Assembly: GCA_021413705.1 (NCBI GenBank)
Contig: JAIOPX010000354.1
Coordinates: 1 to 32,010, forward strand
Length of the DNA: 32,010 nt
Direction: 5' to 3'
DNA from: Planctomycetota bacterium
Lineage (GTDB): Bacteria > Planctomycetota > Planctomycetia > Pirellulales > UBA7805
Shown one piece after another: positions 23,538 through 32,010 of the stretch (position 1 is the first letter of the stretch; the number at the start of each line of letters is the position of its first letter). Both the position numbers and the translations under genes were made by a program. The notes beneath the pieces were generated by a model, which saw nothing but the letters and a program-made list of their open reading frames with translations, was not told the origin of the DNA and searched no databases.

Positions 23538-23630
23538 AGTCAACGAAAAAAGCTGCCCTAAGACTCGACGTGTAGGCATCGCTTGCGCAATACCTAAGAG
23601 ACTTTGGACAGCTTTTTTACAGTGGCGTTC
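23538..23630. repeat. Structured hairpin unit 3
   Basis: The same arrangement as unit 2, offset by 105 bases: GTCAACG, AAAAAAGCTGCCC, inner TCGC-TTGC-GC(A)A, then GGACAGCTTTTTT and ACAGTGGCGTTC. The outer stem sequence is conserved with unit 2 while the inner helix changes but still pairs. Confidence 0.65.
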
Positions 23631-24053
23631 AGTTAGTCTGGGTTAGTAATTCTCCGCTCTCTATTCCCTGTGCGATGACTATAAAACGAAGAATCCACGA
23701 TTGCAAGCATCCAACCGGATATTTTTGCTAACTTACCCTCCTGACCATGAAGGAACGCTGCCTTGATGTCCTTTCGTTACGTCATTAACCCATTTTCAGG
23801 CAATGAGTTAAGGCATATTTTATCCGTCGTCCCTTGCGATAGGGTTCGGGCCTCGGGACGGCAACCTAGAAGCCAAAATTGAGGTCGCAGTGTCGTGGCA
23901 ATGGGGATTTTGGGGCAATTGCAACGAATTTCTCTCCCGACAGTTGTGCCGAACGTATCTGTCTGTTTAGAATGTGCCGATTCCCGCAGGGGCATCTGCG
24001 GAAAGGAAGGCGACCACAAAAAAGGAATACCGGCAACTGACCCGGATTTAAGA
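23631..24053. other. Intergenic stretch between divergent PEP-CTERM genes
   Basis: No supported gene; an 80-codon minus-strand open frame here has no recognisable features or ribosome site. Promoters for both divergent genes must lie in or around this region, but I see no convincing hexamer pair. Confidence 0.45.
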
Positions 24054-24128
24054 ACATCCTAACTCGCTTTGTTGCGCCGTCGTGGTTGTTACGACATGCG
24101 CTACCAAGGCGGCTTAGGATGTTTTTTT
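24054..24128 (+). promoter_or_regulatory. Hairpin with T-run in the leader of the 1790-residue gene
   Basis: ACATCCTAA (24054-24062) pairs perfectly with TTAGGATGT (24114-24122), and a run of seven T follows on the plus strand. An inner stem GTCGT-loop-ACGAC lies between the arms. It is 194 bases before the start codon. It has the same size and plan as the three units on the other side but an unrelated stem sequence. It may be an attenuator or a terminator for an unseen short transcript. Confidence 0.6.
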
Positions 24129-24321
24129 GTTTGCTCCCCCCGGCAAAATGTTCGAGCGATCCACATCGTTAGGTACACGCATGCCGCCGCAATTCGTTCC
24201 CAACAATAACCACTGAAGACTGCAAGTAGAAACTTTGTTTAGGTCCAGAAAGCCGAATCATCGTCTTTGGAAATTGCGATTGGCCTTCTGAGTAAGCTTA
24301 AAAAATATAGAGAGCACGCTA

Positions 24322-27300
24322 ATGGAAGTTCGGCTACGTGATAACACAACTTTGTATTTGCCTTTACGCGACTCCTGTGTCGTGTCCTCTCGTTCTCGCG
24401 GACTACGTAAGGCGGTGTGGCTTCTCGTCGCAGCGGTTGCGTTATTAAATGCGCGCTCGGCGATCGCGGGGACCAAGTATTGGGATCTCAACGGAAATAC
24501 CGCTGGCGCAGGAGGTGCGACACCGACTGGCACATGGGACACCGGCGCTACTGCTAACTGGACGGCGAACTCGGCCGGGACCACCGCGACAACCACCTGG
24601 TCGTCCGGCGATGACGCGTTCTTCTCCGCGGGTACCGATGCCACCGGCAGCTTTACTATCAATGTCAGTGGCACGAATAACATTCGGAATCTCACTGTCG
24701 AGGAAGGCAATGTCACCCTTAGCGGCGGCACATTGAATCTTAGCAGCAATGGAAGTTGGGACGGCGGAACTGGCCTGATTGTCTCCTCTGCTCTGACTTT
24801 CTCCAACAAGCTGACGATCGGCGGCGGCAGCATCACACTCTCGGGAACGAACACCGGAGCCGGCGGCGTGCTAATGGACGCCGCCGCTGCAAGTCTTGCC
24901 ATCGGCAACAACGCGGCATTTGGCACCAGTACGTTCGAGTGGGGCAGCGGCACCTTGTCGGCCACCGGCGGCAATAGGGTCATTGGCAGTTCGGTTGGAG
25001 TAACGACAAAGGATAGCATCACATTTAGCGGGAGCAACGATCTGACGTTCAATGGGCAAGTGACGCTGGGCGTCGACAGGAACACTAGCGTTACCGGCGC
25101 AGGTAGATTGACCTTTGCCGGTGGCCTGACCGGTGGTCACTCTTTGATTAAGTTAGGCACTGGCACCTTGGCAATTGGCGGAACGACGAGTACCTACAAC
25201 TACAACAACAATACGACAGTCAACCAGGGAACATTGCTCGTCAATGGATCGCACTCTGGCGGCAGCAACTATTCAATCGCGCCAACCGTGGCCGGCAACG
25301 ACGCCACTCTCGGTGGCATTGGCACCATTGGGCCTTTGCAGTCCAGCAAAAGTATCTCGCTAGCCGGCGCAACGATCAGCAGCACCGCCACTCGCGCCGT
25401 TCTCAATCCCGGCGATGGCGGCACGAACATAGGCACGCTCACGGTCGGGACTTCCGGCGTCAACACGGCGGTCAGTTTTGGCAACCTCAGCCGGTTCGCG
25501 GTTGACATCGACGGGGGAACCGCCGATCGGTTGACTATCAATGGCAACTTGACGCTCAGCAGCACGGCGACAGACGATATTGTCTTCAACATTGTCAATG
25601 CTCCGACCGCCGGAAAATTCACACTCCTCTCCTACACCGGCACGAAGTCGGATTCGGGCTCGACCGGTTTCACGACGGCCACAGGCGTGCCGACAGGCTA
25701 TCGCCTCTCCTACGCCAACTTTAACGCGAGTAATGGCACGATCGACCTCATTCAAGGGGCGGTCATCCTCCCCACCGCGACTCCGACTGACGCGACGATT
25801 ATTACCGGTGGCACGACCTCGGTCACGGTATCCGTGAAGAACAATGCACAGACTGGGGGCGATTCGCTCGCCCAATTCACCGTGGCGGCTGGCACCAATG
25901 TGAGTGGCTCGTCGGTCAGTGGAGGCCCGCTTGCGCCTCAAGCCAGTAGCGGGTCGGTGGGAAGTTTCCTCTTCAACGGCACCACGGTCGGCCTTACCGC
26001 AGGCTCTGTGAGCGTCAGCTCCACCGATTCGGGTGTAACGTCGCCGGTCGCCGGCAACTTCAATGTTACCGTGCTGAATCATTCAAACGGCGCTTTGGCC
26101 CTGAACACAAATAACAACCAGAACGTCATCGTTGGTGCCACGGCTGCGACTTCGAGTTTGAGCCTGACCAATGCTGGGGCCAGTAACGCGGCGCTGGACG
26201 TCAACAGCCTTACGAGCAACCTGTCAGGATCGACCGGTACCGCCCTAGTGGCTGCCAACGGCAGCCAAAGCTACACGGGGACTTTCAATACCGGTAGCGT
26301 CGGTCTGGGGCAGAACCAAACCTTCACTGCTACCGTGCGAGACACGAATCTCCCGGGCCGCGGCTCGGCTTACTCCGCCTCGGCGATCGGTACTATCAAC
26401 GTCTACAGCCACTCGGCCCCAACGCTGACAGTCGCCGGCGGCAACAACCAGTCGATCATCACCGGCGGCAGCCTGACGGCAGCTACCGCCACGCTGTCGG
26501 ACACGGCGGGCACCACGCCCGCGCCGCTGGATGTGAACACGCTGAGCAATCTCACCGGCGGCAGCACGGTCGCCACCGGCGGCACCGGAACGTACACCGC
26601 CACTGGGTTTGACACCACTACAGTCGGACTCAACAAGACGCTGGCCACCAGCCTCAAAGCGGGGGATCAACAAACGATCACCGGCGCTAACGCCCTGAGC
26701 ACATTGAGTCAGAACTTCACTTACACGGTGTATGCCCATTCCAACGGTGCCCTGGCGATCAGCTCCAACAATAACCAGAACGTCATCGTGGGCGCCACGG
26801 CCGCCACGATCGGGCTGGATCTGACAAATGTTGGGGCCAACAACGTGGCCCTGGATGTGAACAGCCTGACCAGCAATCTCTCCGGCCCCACCGGTTCGGC
26901 AATCGTTGCTGCCAATGGCAGCCAGAGCTACAGCGGCACATTTAACACCAGCAGCATCGGCCTCAGCCAGAGCCAGACGTTCACCGCCACCGTGCGAGAC
27001 ACGAATCTTTCCGGGCGCGGCTCGGCCTACAACGCGTCGGTCAACGGCACGGTCAATGTCTACAACCACTCGGCCCCGACATTGACCATAGCCAGCGGCA
27101 ACAACCAGTCAGTGATCGTCAATAATGCACTGGCAGCCGCCACGGCTACCTTGGCCAATACGGCCGGCACCACGCCGGCTCCGCTGGATGTCAACTCGTT
27201 GAGCAACCTCAGCGGCAGCACCGGCTCGGGCGTGGTCGCCTCCGGCGGCTCCGGAACTTACACGGCCACGGGCTTTGTCACCAACTCGACAGGGATCGGC

Positions 27301-29694
27301 AAGAGCTTGGGTGTGAGCCTCAACGCGGGGGACCGGCAGACCATCACTGGCGCCAATCCGTTAAGCCCGTTGAGCACCAGCTTCACCTACAACGTCTACA
27401 ACCACTCGACCGCGGCACTGAGCTTCGTCAGCGGCAACAATCAGTCGGCGTTTGTCGGCGGCTCGCTGACGAATGCTACGTTCCTTTTGGAGGACATCGT
27501 CGGAACCGATCCTGCTCCGCTGGACGTGAACACGCTGAGCAATCTAACCGGCAGCACCGGTTCGGGCGTGGTCGCCTCGGGCGGGACCGGCACCTACACC
27601 TCAACCGCGCTGGACAACTCTACGGCCGGGATCGGCAAGACCTTGGGTGTGAGCCTCAAGGCCGGGGATCAGCAAACCATCACCGGCGCTAACGCCCTGA
27701 GCACGCTGAGCCAGACGATCACGTACAACGTCTACAACCACGCGGCTCCCACGCTGACCATCGCCGGCGGCGACAATCAGTCGGCAATCGTCAATAATGC
27801 CCTGGCCGCGGCCACCGCCACGCTCTCCAACACTGCGGGCTCCGTGCCCGCGCCACTGGATGTCAATACGCTGAGCAATCTCAGCGGCACCACCGGTTCC
27901 GGCGTCGTCGCTTCTGGGGGCAGCGGGACGTACACCGCCACAGGGTTTGATGTCACCACCGCGGGCATCGGCAAGACTTTGTCCACCAGCCTCAAGGCTG
28001 GCGACCAGCAATCGATTGCCGGTGCAAATGCCTTGAGCACGCTCAGCACCAACTTTACTTACAACGTCTACAACCACTCGGCTCCGACGCTTTCCGTGGC
28101 CAGCGGCAACAATCAGTCGATCATCACCGGCGGCAGCCTGGCGGCAGCCACGGCCAGTCTGTCCAACACGGCCGGAACGACACCGGCCCCGCTCGACGTC
28201 AACACCTTCAGTAATCTGATCGGCGGCAGCACCGTCGCCTCCGGCGGCACTGGAACGTACACCGCCACGGGGTTTGATACCACGACGGTCGGCCTCAATA
28301 AGACATTGGCCACTAGCCTAAAAGCGGGGGATCAACAAACGATCACCGGCGCTAACGCCCTGAGTACATTGAGTCAGAACTTCACTTACACGGTGTATGC
28401 CCATTCCAACGGTGCGCTTACGTTCAACAACGGTGACAACCAAAACGTCCTTGAGAACGCCACGGCAGCAACGGCCGGCCTCAGTCTGACCAACGCCGGG
28501 GCCAACAACGTGGCACTGGACGTCAACAGCCTTAGCAGCAACCTGTCGGGTTCCACCGGCGCCGCCCTGGTGTCCGCCAACGGCAGCGAGAGCTACAGCG
28601 GCACGTTCGATACCAGCACTGTGGGCTTGGGCCAGAGCCAGACCTTCGCCACCACCGTGCGGGACACGAATCTCTCGGGCCGGGGGGCGACCTACGCCGC
28701 CTCGGCCATCGGCACGATTAACGTCTACGCGGCGGCATTGTTGACGGACAACACGAATATCACGCTGGACAGCGGTTCGCTGGTGTCGATTCAGAACGCA
28801 GCGGCCACGCCGGCGCGAGCTTCGGCCCATGTGGATTCGGTCACCACGATCAGCCCCCATTGGACGCTCCACAACCTGGACAATACGAGCTACATCGCGC
28901 CCGGGTCCGGCACGCCCACGGCCAACGTCACTTTCGACGACACCGGCCTGCTCAACGGTCAAACTTTGGTCGGCACACTCACCGTCGCTTTGGAAAACGA
29001 CCAAGCGATTGCCGGAGCGGCAGACAAGGATCTGGGTTCGTTGTCGTGGAGCCTGTCGCATACGGTCGTCAATGGCGTCGGCAACGGCACGGCCGACGTG
29101 ACTGACGGAGAATCGTATGCCGACCTTCATGGAGTAAGCGACAAGGATCTGGCCAGTGTGGCGACCTTGCTTGACGGGGCAAACGACAGTGGCCACGACA
29201 CGGTCGTCGAAATGACTTGGCGCAATCGCACGACGGCGGAAGCGGGCGGGTTTGCAGTGTCGCTCCCCTCCGACGCGGCGGGCTTGGTAAGTGACGTGGT
29301 CAACTTGACCGGCACGGATGGTACGATCTTCGTTCTGGAAATGACCGTGGGCCCGCTGGCCAATGCAGGGGCCGACGTCTATCTGGCCTGGCTCGACCAG
29401 AGTGATGACATGTGGAAATTGGCCGTCGATGGCAATCACGGCCCGAACACCATCGTCTCGTACCAAAGTAGCTGGGCCGATGCAGGTTCGCCGTTGACCT
29501 TGGGAGCGTACGGCTATGACGCTGCCAATCACAAAGTGTGGGCGGTCCTCGATCACAATAGCGACTTTGCCGCTCTGGAGCTTGAGGAAGTTGCCGTGCC
29601 TGAGCCGTCGACCAGCGTGTTGGCCGTTTGGGGCCTTGCGTCACTGGCATTTGTTGCCTGGCGCCGCAGGGGTAGGCGCCAGGCGAACCAATAA
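24322..29694 (+). CDS. Giant repetitive PEP-CTERM surface protein
   Basis: The product is 1790 residues. A long basic N-region precedes the signal-peptide core (AVWLLVAAVALLNARSAIAG, about 31-50). Residues 50-420 are a beta-helix of the autotransporter-associated repeat type (TLSGGTLNLSSNG, LTFAGGLTGGHSLIKLGTGTLAIGG, TTVNQGTLLVNG). Residues about 470-585 resemble the internal domain of the neighbouring 565-residue protein. Then come eight tandem units of 109-112 residues (26077-28728). A nonrepeated region of about 290 residues follows, and the C-terminus is a PEP-CTERM signal (VPEPSTS, hydrophobic LAVWGLASLAFVAW, RRRGRRQ). It should be exported and sorted by an exosortase, as a long surface filament or adhesin. 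It is divergent from the other PEP-CTERM gene across a shared leader region. Confidence 0.93.
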   Translation: MEVRLRDNTTLYLPLRDSCVVSSRSRGLRKAVWLLVAAVALLNARSAIAGTKYWDLNGNTAGAGGATPTGTWDTGATANWTANSAGTTATTTWSSGDDAFFSAGTDATGSFTINVSGTNNIRNLTVEEGNVTLSGGTLNLSSNGSWDGGTGLIVSSALTFSNKLTIGGGSITLSGTNTGAGGVLMDAAAASLAIGNNAAFGTSTFEWGSGTLSATGGNRVIGSSVGVTTKDSITFSGSNDLTFNGQVTLGVDRNTSVTGAGRLTFAGGLTGGHSLIKLGTGTLAIGGTTSTYNYNNNTTVNQGTLLVNGSHSGGSNYSIAPTVAGNDATLGGIGTIGPLQSSKSISLAGATISSTATRAVLNPGDGGTNIGTLTVGTSGVNTAVSFGNLSRFAVDIDGGTADRLTINGNLTLSSTATDDIVFNIVNAPTAGKFTLLSYTGTKSDSGSTGFTTATGVPTGYRLSYANFNASNGTIDLIQGAVILPTATPTDATIITGGTTSVTVSVKNNAQTGGDSLAQFTVAAGTNVSGSSVSGGPLAPQASSGSVGSFLFNGTTVGLTAGSVSVSSTDSGVTSPVAGNFNVTVLNHSNGALALNTNNNQNVIVGATAATSSLSLTNAGASNAALDVNSLTSNLSGSTGTALVAANGSQSYTGTFNTGSVGLGQNQTFTATVRDTNLPGRGSAYSASAIGTINVYSHSAPTLTVAGGNNQSIITGGSLTAATATLSDTAGTTPAPLDVNTLSNLTGGSTVATGGTGTYTATGFDTTTVGLNKTLATSLKAGDQQTITGANALSTLSQNFTYTVYAHSNGALAISSNNNQNVIVGATAATIGLDLTNVGANNVALDVNSLTSNLSGPTGSAIVAANGSQSYSGTFNTSSIGLSQSQTFTATVRDTNLSGRGSAYNASVNGTVNVYNHSAPTLTIASGNNQSVIVNNALAAATATLANTAGTTPAPLDVNSLSNLSGSTGSGVVASGGSGTYTATGFVTNSTGIGKSLGVSLNAGDRQTITGANPLSPLSTSFTYNVYNHSTAALSFVSGNNQSAFVGGSLTNATFLLEDIVGTDPAPLDVNTLSNLTGSTGSGVVASGGTGTYTSTALDNSTAGIGKTLGVSLKAGDQQTITGANALSTLSQTITYNVYNHAAPTLTIAGGDNQSAIVNNALAAATATLSNTAGSVPAPLDVNTLSNLSGTTGSGVVASGGSGTYTATGFDVTTAGIGKTLSTSLKAGDQQSIAGANALSTLSTNFTYNVYNHSAPTLSVASGNNQSIITGGSLAAATASLSNTAGTTPAPLDVNTFSNLIGGSTVASGGTGTYTATGFDTTTVGLNKTLATSLKAGDQQTITGANALSTLSQNFTYTVYAHSNGALTFNNGDNQNVLENATAATAGLSLTNAGANNVALDVNSLSSNLSGSTGAALVSANGSESYSGTFDTSTVGLGQSQTFATTVRDTNLSGRGATYAASAIGTINVYAAALLTDNTNITLDSGSLVSIQNAAATPARASAHVDSVTTISPHWTLHNLDNTSYIAPGSGTPTANVTFDDTGLLNGQTLVGTLTVALENDQAIAGAADKDLGSLSWSLSHTVVNGVGNGTADVTDGESYADLHGVSDKDLASVATLLDGANDSGHDTVVEMTWRNRTTAEAGGFAVSLPSDAAGLVSDVVNLTGTDGTIFVLEMTVGPLANAGADVYLAWLDQSDDMWKLAVDGNHGPNTIVSYQSSWADAGSPLTLGAYGYDAANHKVWAVLDHNSDFAALELEEVAVPEPSTSVLAVWGLASLAFVAWRRRGRRQANQ
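26077..28728 (+). repeat. Eight tandem ~330-base coding repeats
   Basis: Unit starts are 26077, 26407, 26734, 27064, 27400, 27736, 28072 and 28399. Each begins with the pattern (N/S/A)H(S/A) after a V-Y segment. Two subtypes exist: NGAL...NQNV...LTNAGA (units 1, 3, 8) and APTL...NNQS...PAPLDVN (units 2, 4, 5, 6, 7). The segments 26656-26750 and 28321-28415 differ at one base in 95. Confidence 0.9.
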
Positions 29695-29805
29695 CGAATA
29701 GTCGAATAGTCGAGAAGAGAAGCAATAAGGGGCGGGTCGTCGTACAGTGGTTGTTTTCGTTGCGGAGGAACAGAGACTGGCAGGCGAATTGGAGAATGCG
29801 CGCCG
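29695..29805. other. Short spacer between surface-protein genes
   Basis: It contains a small direct repeat (CGAATAGT twice) and no terminator-like hairpin. The prepilin-type gene downstream could be co-transcribed with the large surface protein. Confidence 0.4.
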
Positions 29806-31410
29806 ATGGTCAGTCATCAAGTGAATTATTGCATGTTGAGACGAGCGCTGCCGGGGCACTGCGGTAAATCAAGCGATGCCCATTGCGGCTTCACGCTCAT
29901 TGAGATATTGGTTGTGATCGCGGTGATCGTGATCCTCGTGGCCCTGCTGTTGCCGGCAATTGGCACGTCGCGCGCTCGTGCGCGTCAATCGCTGTGTGCG
30001 AGCAACCAGCGGCAAGTCTGGATGGCCTGGATGCGGGCGAACAGCCGCGATCCGTCGCAACCGGTCCGCGGCAACGCCTGGACGCAACGTCTCGGCCAAT
30101 ACGTGTCAGGGTCGTCCAACGTCCTGTATTGTCCCGACGACTCGAATCCCCATCCGACATCCAGCTTCGCATTGAATGATCATGCCTGGCGGTTCAACTC
30201 GTCGCCCGACGCGGGCCGGATCGTGTTGTTGGACTATTTGCAGGTCGAAGCGAAGGTGATCGGCCAATCGCTTGCGCAGCTCAACGCCCCGAGCACAGGC
30301 TGGCCCAGTAGCCAGGCGGCGCGACACTTCCAACGCGAAAATGTTTCGCTCGCGGACGGCCATAACGAATCATACGCGCCTCTGGATATCGACCCTCGCT
30401 TCTGCGTCTATTACGTCAAGTATTGGCGGCCGGAGAAAGACCAGAACATTAACCTGAGCACCTGCTACGAACTGGGCACTATTCCGCCGGAACTGGCGCT
30501 GACTACCGGCACCTTTACCACGGGAGGAAGTACCGCCGGCGGCACGACCGGTGGCGCGACCACGAGCGGGATAACTTCACCAGGCTCAACCACGGGTGGG
30601 ACAATCGCTGGCGGCTCTTCAACAGGAGGTACAACAACGGGCAGCACCGATCCCACTTGGGCTGGGACTTGCAACTCGTGTGGGCCGTTTGTCGGGCTTA
30701 ACGGAGTTACCCTCTCGGGCGGATCATTCAGTGACGCCTACGACTCTGACACCGGCAACTATTCCGGCGTCGGGGCGGGACCGCCGGTAACTGTTTGCAG
30801 CAACGGCAAGATTACGTTGAGCGGCGGCTCAAAGATCTACGGCGATGCGCACCCGGGCTCAGGTTTCACGGTCGCGGGCGGAACGGTTTCCGGTTCTTCG
30901 GCGCCGCTCGCCCACGCGCTGAGCATGCCGGCCGTGAACTTTGGGAATTCGGCAACGGTCAACAACAATGCCAACATCCCGTTGTCCACTCAACACAAGA
31001 ATCCGCTAAGCGGCACGCAGTTTACGCTCGGCGGGGGAGATAGCCTAACGCTGCCGGCCGGCACGTATTACTTCAGCAAGTTCACGCTCTCCGGCGGGGC
31101 GACTCTCACGCTCGGCGGCGCCGTCGTCATCTACTGCACGGGCGATTTTTCTGCAAGCGGTGGTACGCTCGTCAATCCGTCGACACGAGCCAGAGACTTC
31201 AAGGTTTACTGCACCGGCTCAAAGGCTGACTTTTCTGGATCCTCTGTTTTCTACGGGGCCATTTACGCCCCAACCAGCGACGTGACGCGCTCCAGTGGAA
31301 ACGCCGAAACATTTGGCGTCCTGATCGGCAAAACGTTGACCATCAGCGGAGGAGGTGGGGTCCACTACGACCAGGCCATCGATGGAATCTTTACCGTGCA
31401 GTGCCCATAG
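29806..31410 (+). CDS. Prepilin-headed protein with Thr/Gly linker and beta-helix-like C-domain
   Basis: The product is 534 residues. Residues 28-52 carry a type IV prepilin cleavage site and helix ([27 protein letters not shown]): a prepilin peptidase would cut after the Gly, and Glu follows at mature position 5. Residues about 60-210 match the globular part of planctomycete DUF1559/pseudopilin proteins ([52 protein letters not shown]). A Thr/Gly/Ser linker (about 226-283) then leads to a C-terminal beta-rich domain ([91 protein letters not shown]) like those found in Tad/PilX-type surface proteins. The join of both halves is unusual. The ATG at 29806 lacks a close ribosome site; the Met at residue 10 is an alternative start. 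Confidence 0.85.
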   Translation: MVSHQVNYCMLRRALPGHCGKSSDAHCGFTLIEILVVIAVIVILVALLLPAIGTSRARARQSLCASNQRQVWMAWMRANSRDPSQPVRGNAWTQRLGQYVSGSSNVLYCPDDSNPHPTSSFALNDHAWRFNSSPDAGRIVLLDYLQVEAKVIGQSLAQLNAPSTGWPSSQAARHFQRENVSLADGHNESYAPLDIDPRFCVYYVKYWRPEKDQNINLSTCYELGTIPPELALTTGTFTTGGSTAGGTTGGATTSGITSPGSTTGGTIAGGSSTGGTTTGSTDPTWAGTCNSCGPFVGLNGVTLSGGSFSDAYDSDTGNYSGVGAGPPVTVCSNGKITLSGGSKIYGDAHPGSGFTVAGGTVSGSSAPLAHALSMPAVNFGNSATVNNNANIPLSTQHKNPLSGTQFTLGGGDSLTLPAGTYYFSKFTLSGGATLTLGGAVVIYCTGDFSASGGTLVNPSTRARDFKVYCTGSKADFSGSSVFYGAIYAPTSDVTRSSGNAETFGVLIGKTLTISGGGGVHYDQAIDGIFTVQCP

Positions 31411-31425
31411 CCATGGGAGTAAATA

Positions 31426-31443
31426 AAGGGGACGGGAGTCATT
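31426..31443. repeat. REP-like motif at RAYT end
   Basis: AAGGGGACGGGAGTCATT is identical to the copy at 4034-4051 and overlaps the stop codon of the transposase remnant (TGA, 31441-31439). RAYT genes are typically bordered by the REP sequences they mobilise. Confidence 0.65.
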
Positions 31444-31971
31444 TGTCGGCCTCGGCCGGCGTCGGGACTCCTGCCGACGATTCCTTCTTCGGCCGTCCGC
31501 GAGGCGGCATGGTGTGCTCCAGCCCGAGTTGCCGAACTACCTTATCGCGCCACCGCGGCGCGCCGTACGGACGCCCGCGGGCCACGCTCTCGCGCAGCGC
31601 CGCTAACTCCGCTTCGCTTTCCGGCTGATTGACATGCTCGGGCCAGGAGCGGCCAAGTTGAACCGGCGGATCGGTGAGCAGCGCTCGGTCCTCGGGCGAT
31701 CCCTATGTTCGCCGATAGAGGCTCCCCCATGGCCACAACTCCGCGCTGCGGACAATGCCGGCCCGCAACGGATTGCGCTCGACGTATCTCAAAACGGTCA
31801 GCAGGTGCTCATCGCTGGCGACGGGAAACGACTTGAACCGTCCTTGATACACATGCCCCATGCCCGCGGTGGCATGATGGGCGTGCCAGCGCTGCGAGTG
31901 CGTGACGCTCAGCCAGCGGAAGAACTCCGACACTTGCTCGTGCTGCCGCTGGCGGGGCCAGACCACAAGGT
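31439..31971 (-). pseudogene. REP-associated tyrosine transposase (Y1_Tnp/RAYT), truncated and interrupted
   Basis: Reading the minus strand gives the C-terminal two thirds of a RAYT: LVVWPRQRQHEQVSEFFRWLSVTHSQRWHAHH, GHVYQGRFKSFPV, LLTVLRYVERNPLRAGIV, ELWPWGSLYRRT, then an in-frame TAG (31705-31703). The same frame continues past it with SPEDRALLTDPPV, SWPEHVNQPESEAEL, ALRESVARGRPYG and a basic PPRGRPKKE tail to TGA at 31439. A single nonsense codon therefore splits an otherwise normal sequence. The N-terminal part with the HUH metal motif (usually PNHWH just before L-W-P-R) is absent: the sequence switches to a tRNA-like repeat at about 31971. The copy is therefore dead as a transposase unless the missing part lies elsewhere. 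Confidence 0.88.
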
Positions 31972-32010
31972 CGAGTGGATTCGAACCACTAACCTTTGGC
32001 TTCGGAGGCG
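31972..32010 (-). repeat. tRNA-Arg-like dispersed repeat, copy C, cut by window end
   Basis: The plus strand reads AGTGGATTCGAACCACT, then AACCTTTGGCTTCGGAGGCG, identical to copy B except for the first bases. On the minus strand this gives CTCCGAA (Arg CCG anticodon loop) and a perfect T-arm AGTGG TTCGAAT CCACT. It abuts the truncated RAYT gene. Confidence 0.7.

Noticed and set aside
23312-23630. CRISPR array
   Set aside because: Only three units, spaced 129 and 105 bases apart, each a long hairpin with a variable inside. There are no uniform repeats or spacers and no cas genes.
23312-23630. Integron attC sites
   Set aside because: The hairpins are imperfect like attC, but the RYYYAAC and GTTRRRY boundary boxes are missing and no cassettes lie between them.
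23777-24019. 80-codon minus-strand open frame between the PEP-CTERM genes
   Set aside because: No start signal, no recognisable feature, and it lies in a likely promoter region.
28318-29556. 412-codon minus-strand open frame, and shorter ones at 24258-25085, 25360-26082 and 26245-27069
   Set aside because: All are antisense to the repetitive surface protein and repeat with its period, so their length reflects the coding repeats.

Overview
The window looks like a chromosomal segment from a planctomycete, probably of the Pirellulales type. Supporting signs are many secreted proteins with PEP-CTERM anchors, a DUF1080 protein, a DUF5009-type membrane acyltransferase, a prepilin-headed protein, few Shine-Dalgarno sites, high GC, and intergenic palindromes of the kind common in that phylum. 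The taxonomic call is inference; no rRNA or universal marker is present.

Layout. Positions 1-7194 (minus strand) form a carbohydrate-processing block: a DUF5009/HGSNAT-like acyltransferase, an MGH1/GH63-like glycosidase, a small Cys-containing unknown, a DUF1080 protein, and a large secreted catalytic-looking protein that runs off the left edge. Positions 7291-11541 (minus) hold a DUF1444-like protein, a GNAT acetyltransferase, two unknowns and a secreted thioredoxin-fold/TPR-like protein. Positions 12324-14222 (plus) encode a 632-residue exported unknown, and 14357-15235 (minus) an exported protein with an HEIFH zinc-peptidase motif.

The most interesting locus is 15804-20865 (plus): a single-module Pls/PosA-type nonribosomal peptide synthetase (A-T-[TM-TM-left-handed beta-helix]x3, the architecture of epsilon-poly-lysine synthetase) that overlaps by 14 bases an Sfp-type phosphopantetheinyl transferase able in principle to activate it. 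The binding-pocket residues suggest a cationic amino acid. A roughly 155-residue Pro/Glu-then-Lys-rich insertion lies between TM5 and TM6, predicted to be outside the cytoplasm. This is a candidate for a cationic homo-oligopeptide pathway.

Positions 21584-31410 are a cell-surface block: two divergent PEP-CTERM proteins (565 and 1790 residues; the larger carries eight tandem ~110-residue repeats) followed by a prepilin-type protein. Three tandem ~87-base hairpin units with U-runs lie in the leader of the first, and another hairpin lies in front of the second. They look like attenuators or a structured RNA family.

Mobile traces: a REP-associated tyrosine transposase (RAYT) remnant at the right end with an 18-base REP-like motif that recurs 27 kb away, and three copies of a tRNA-Arg(CCG)-like dispersed repeat, one of which truncates the RAYT gene.
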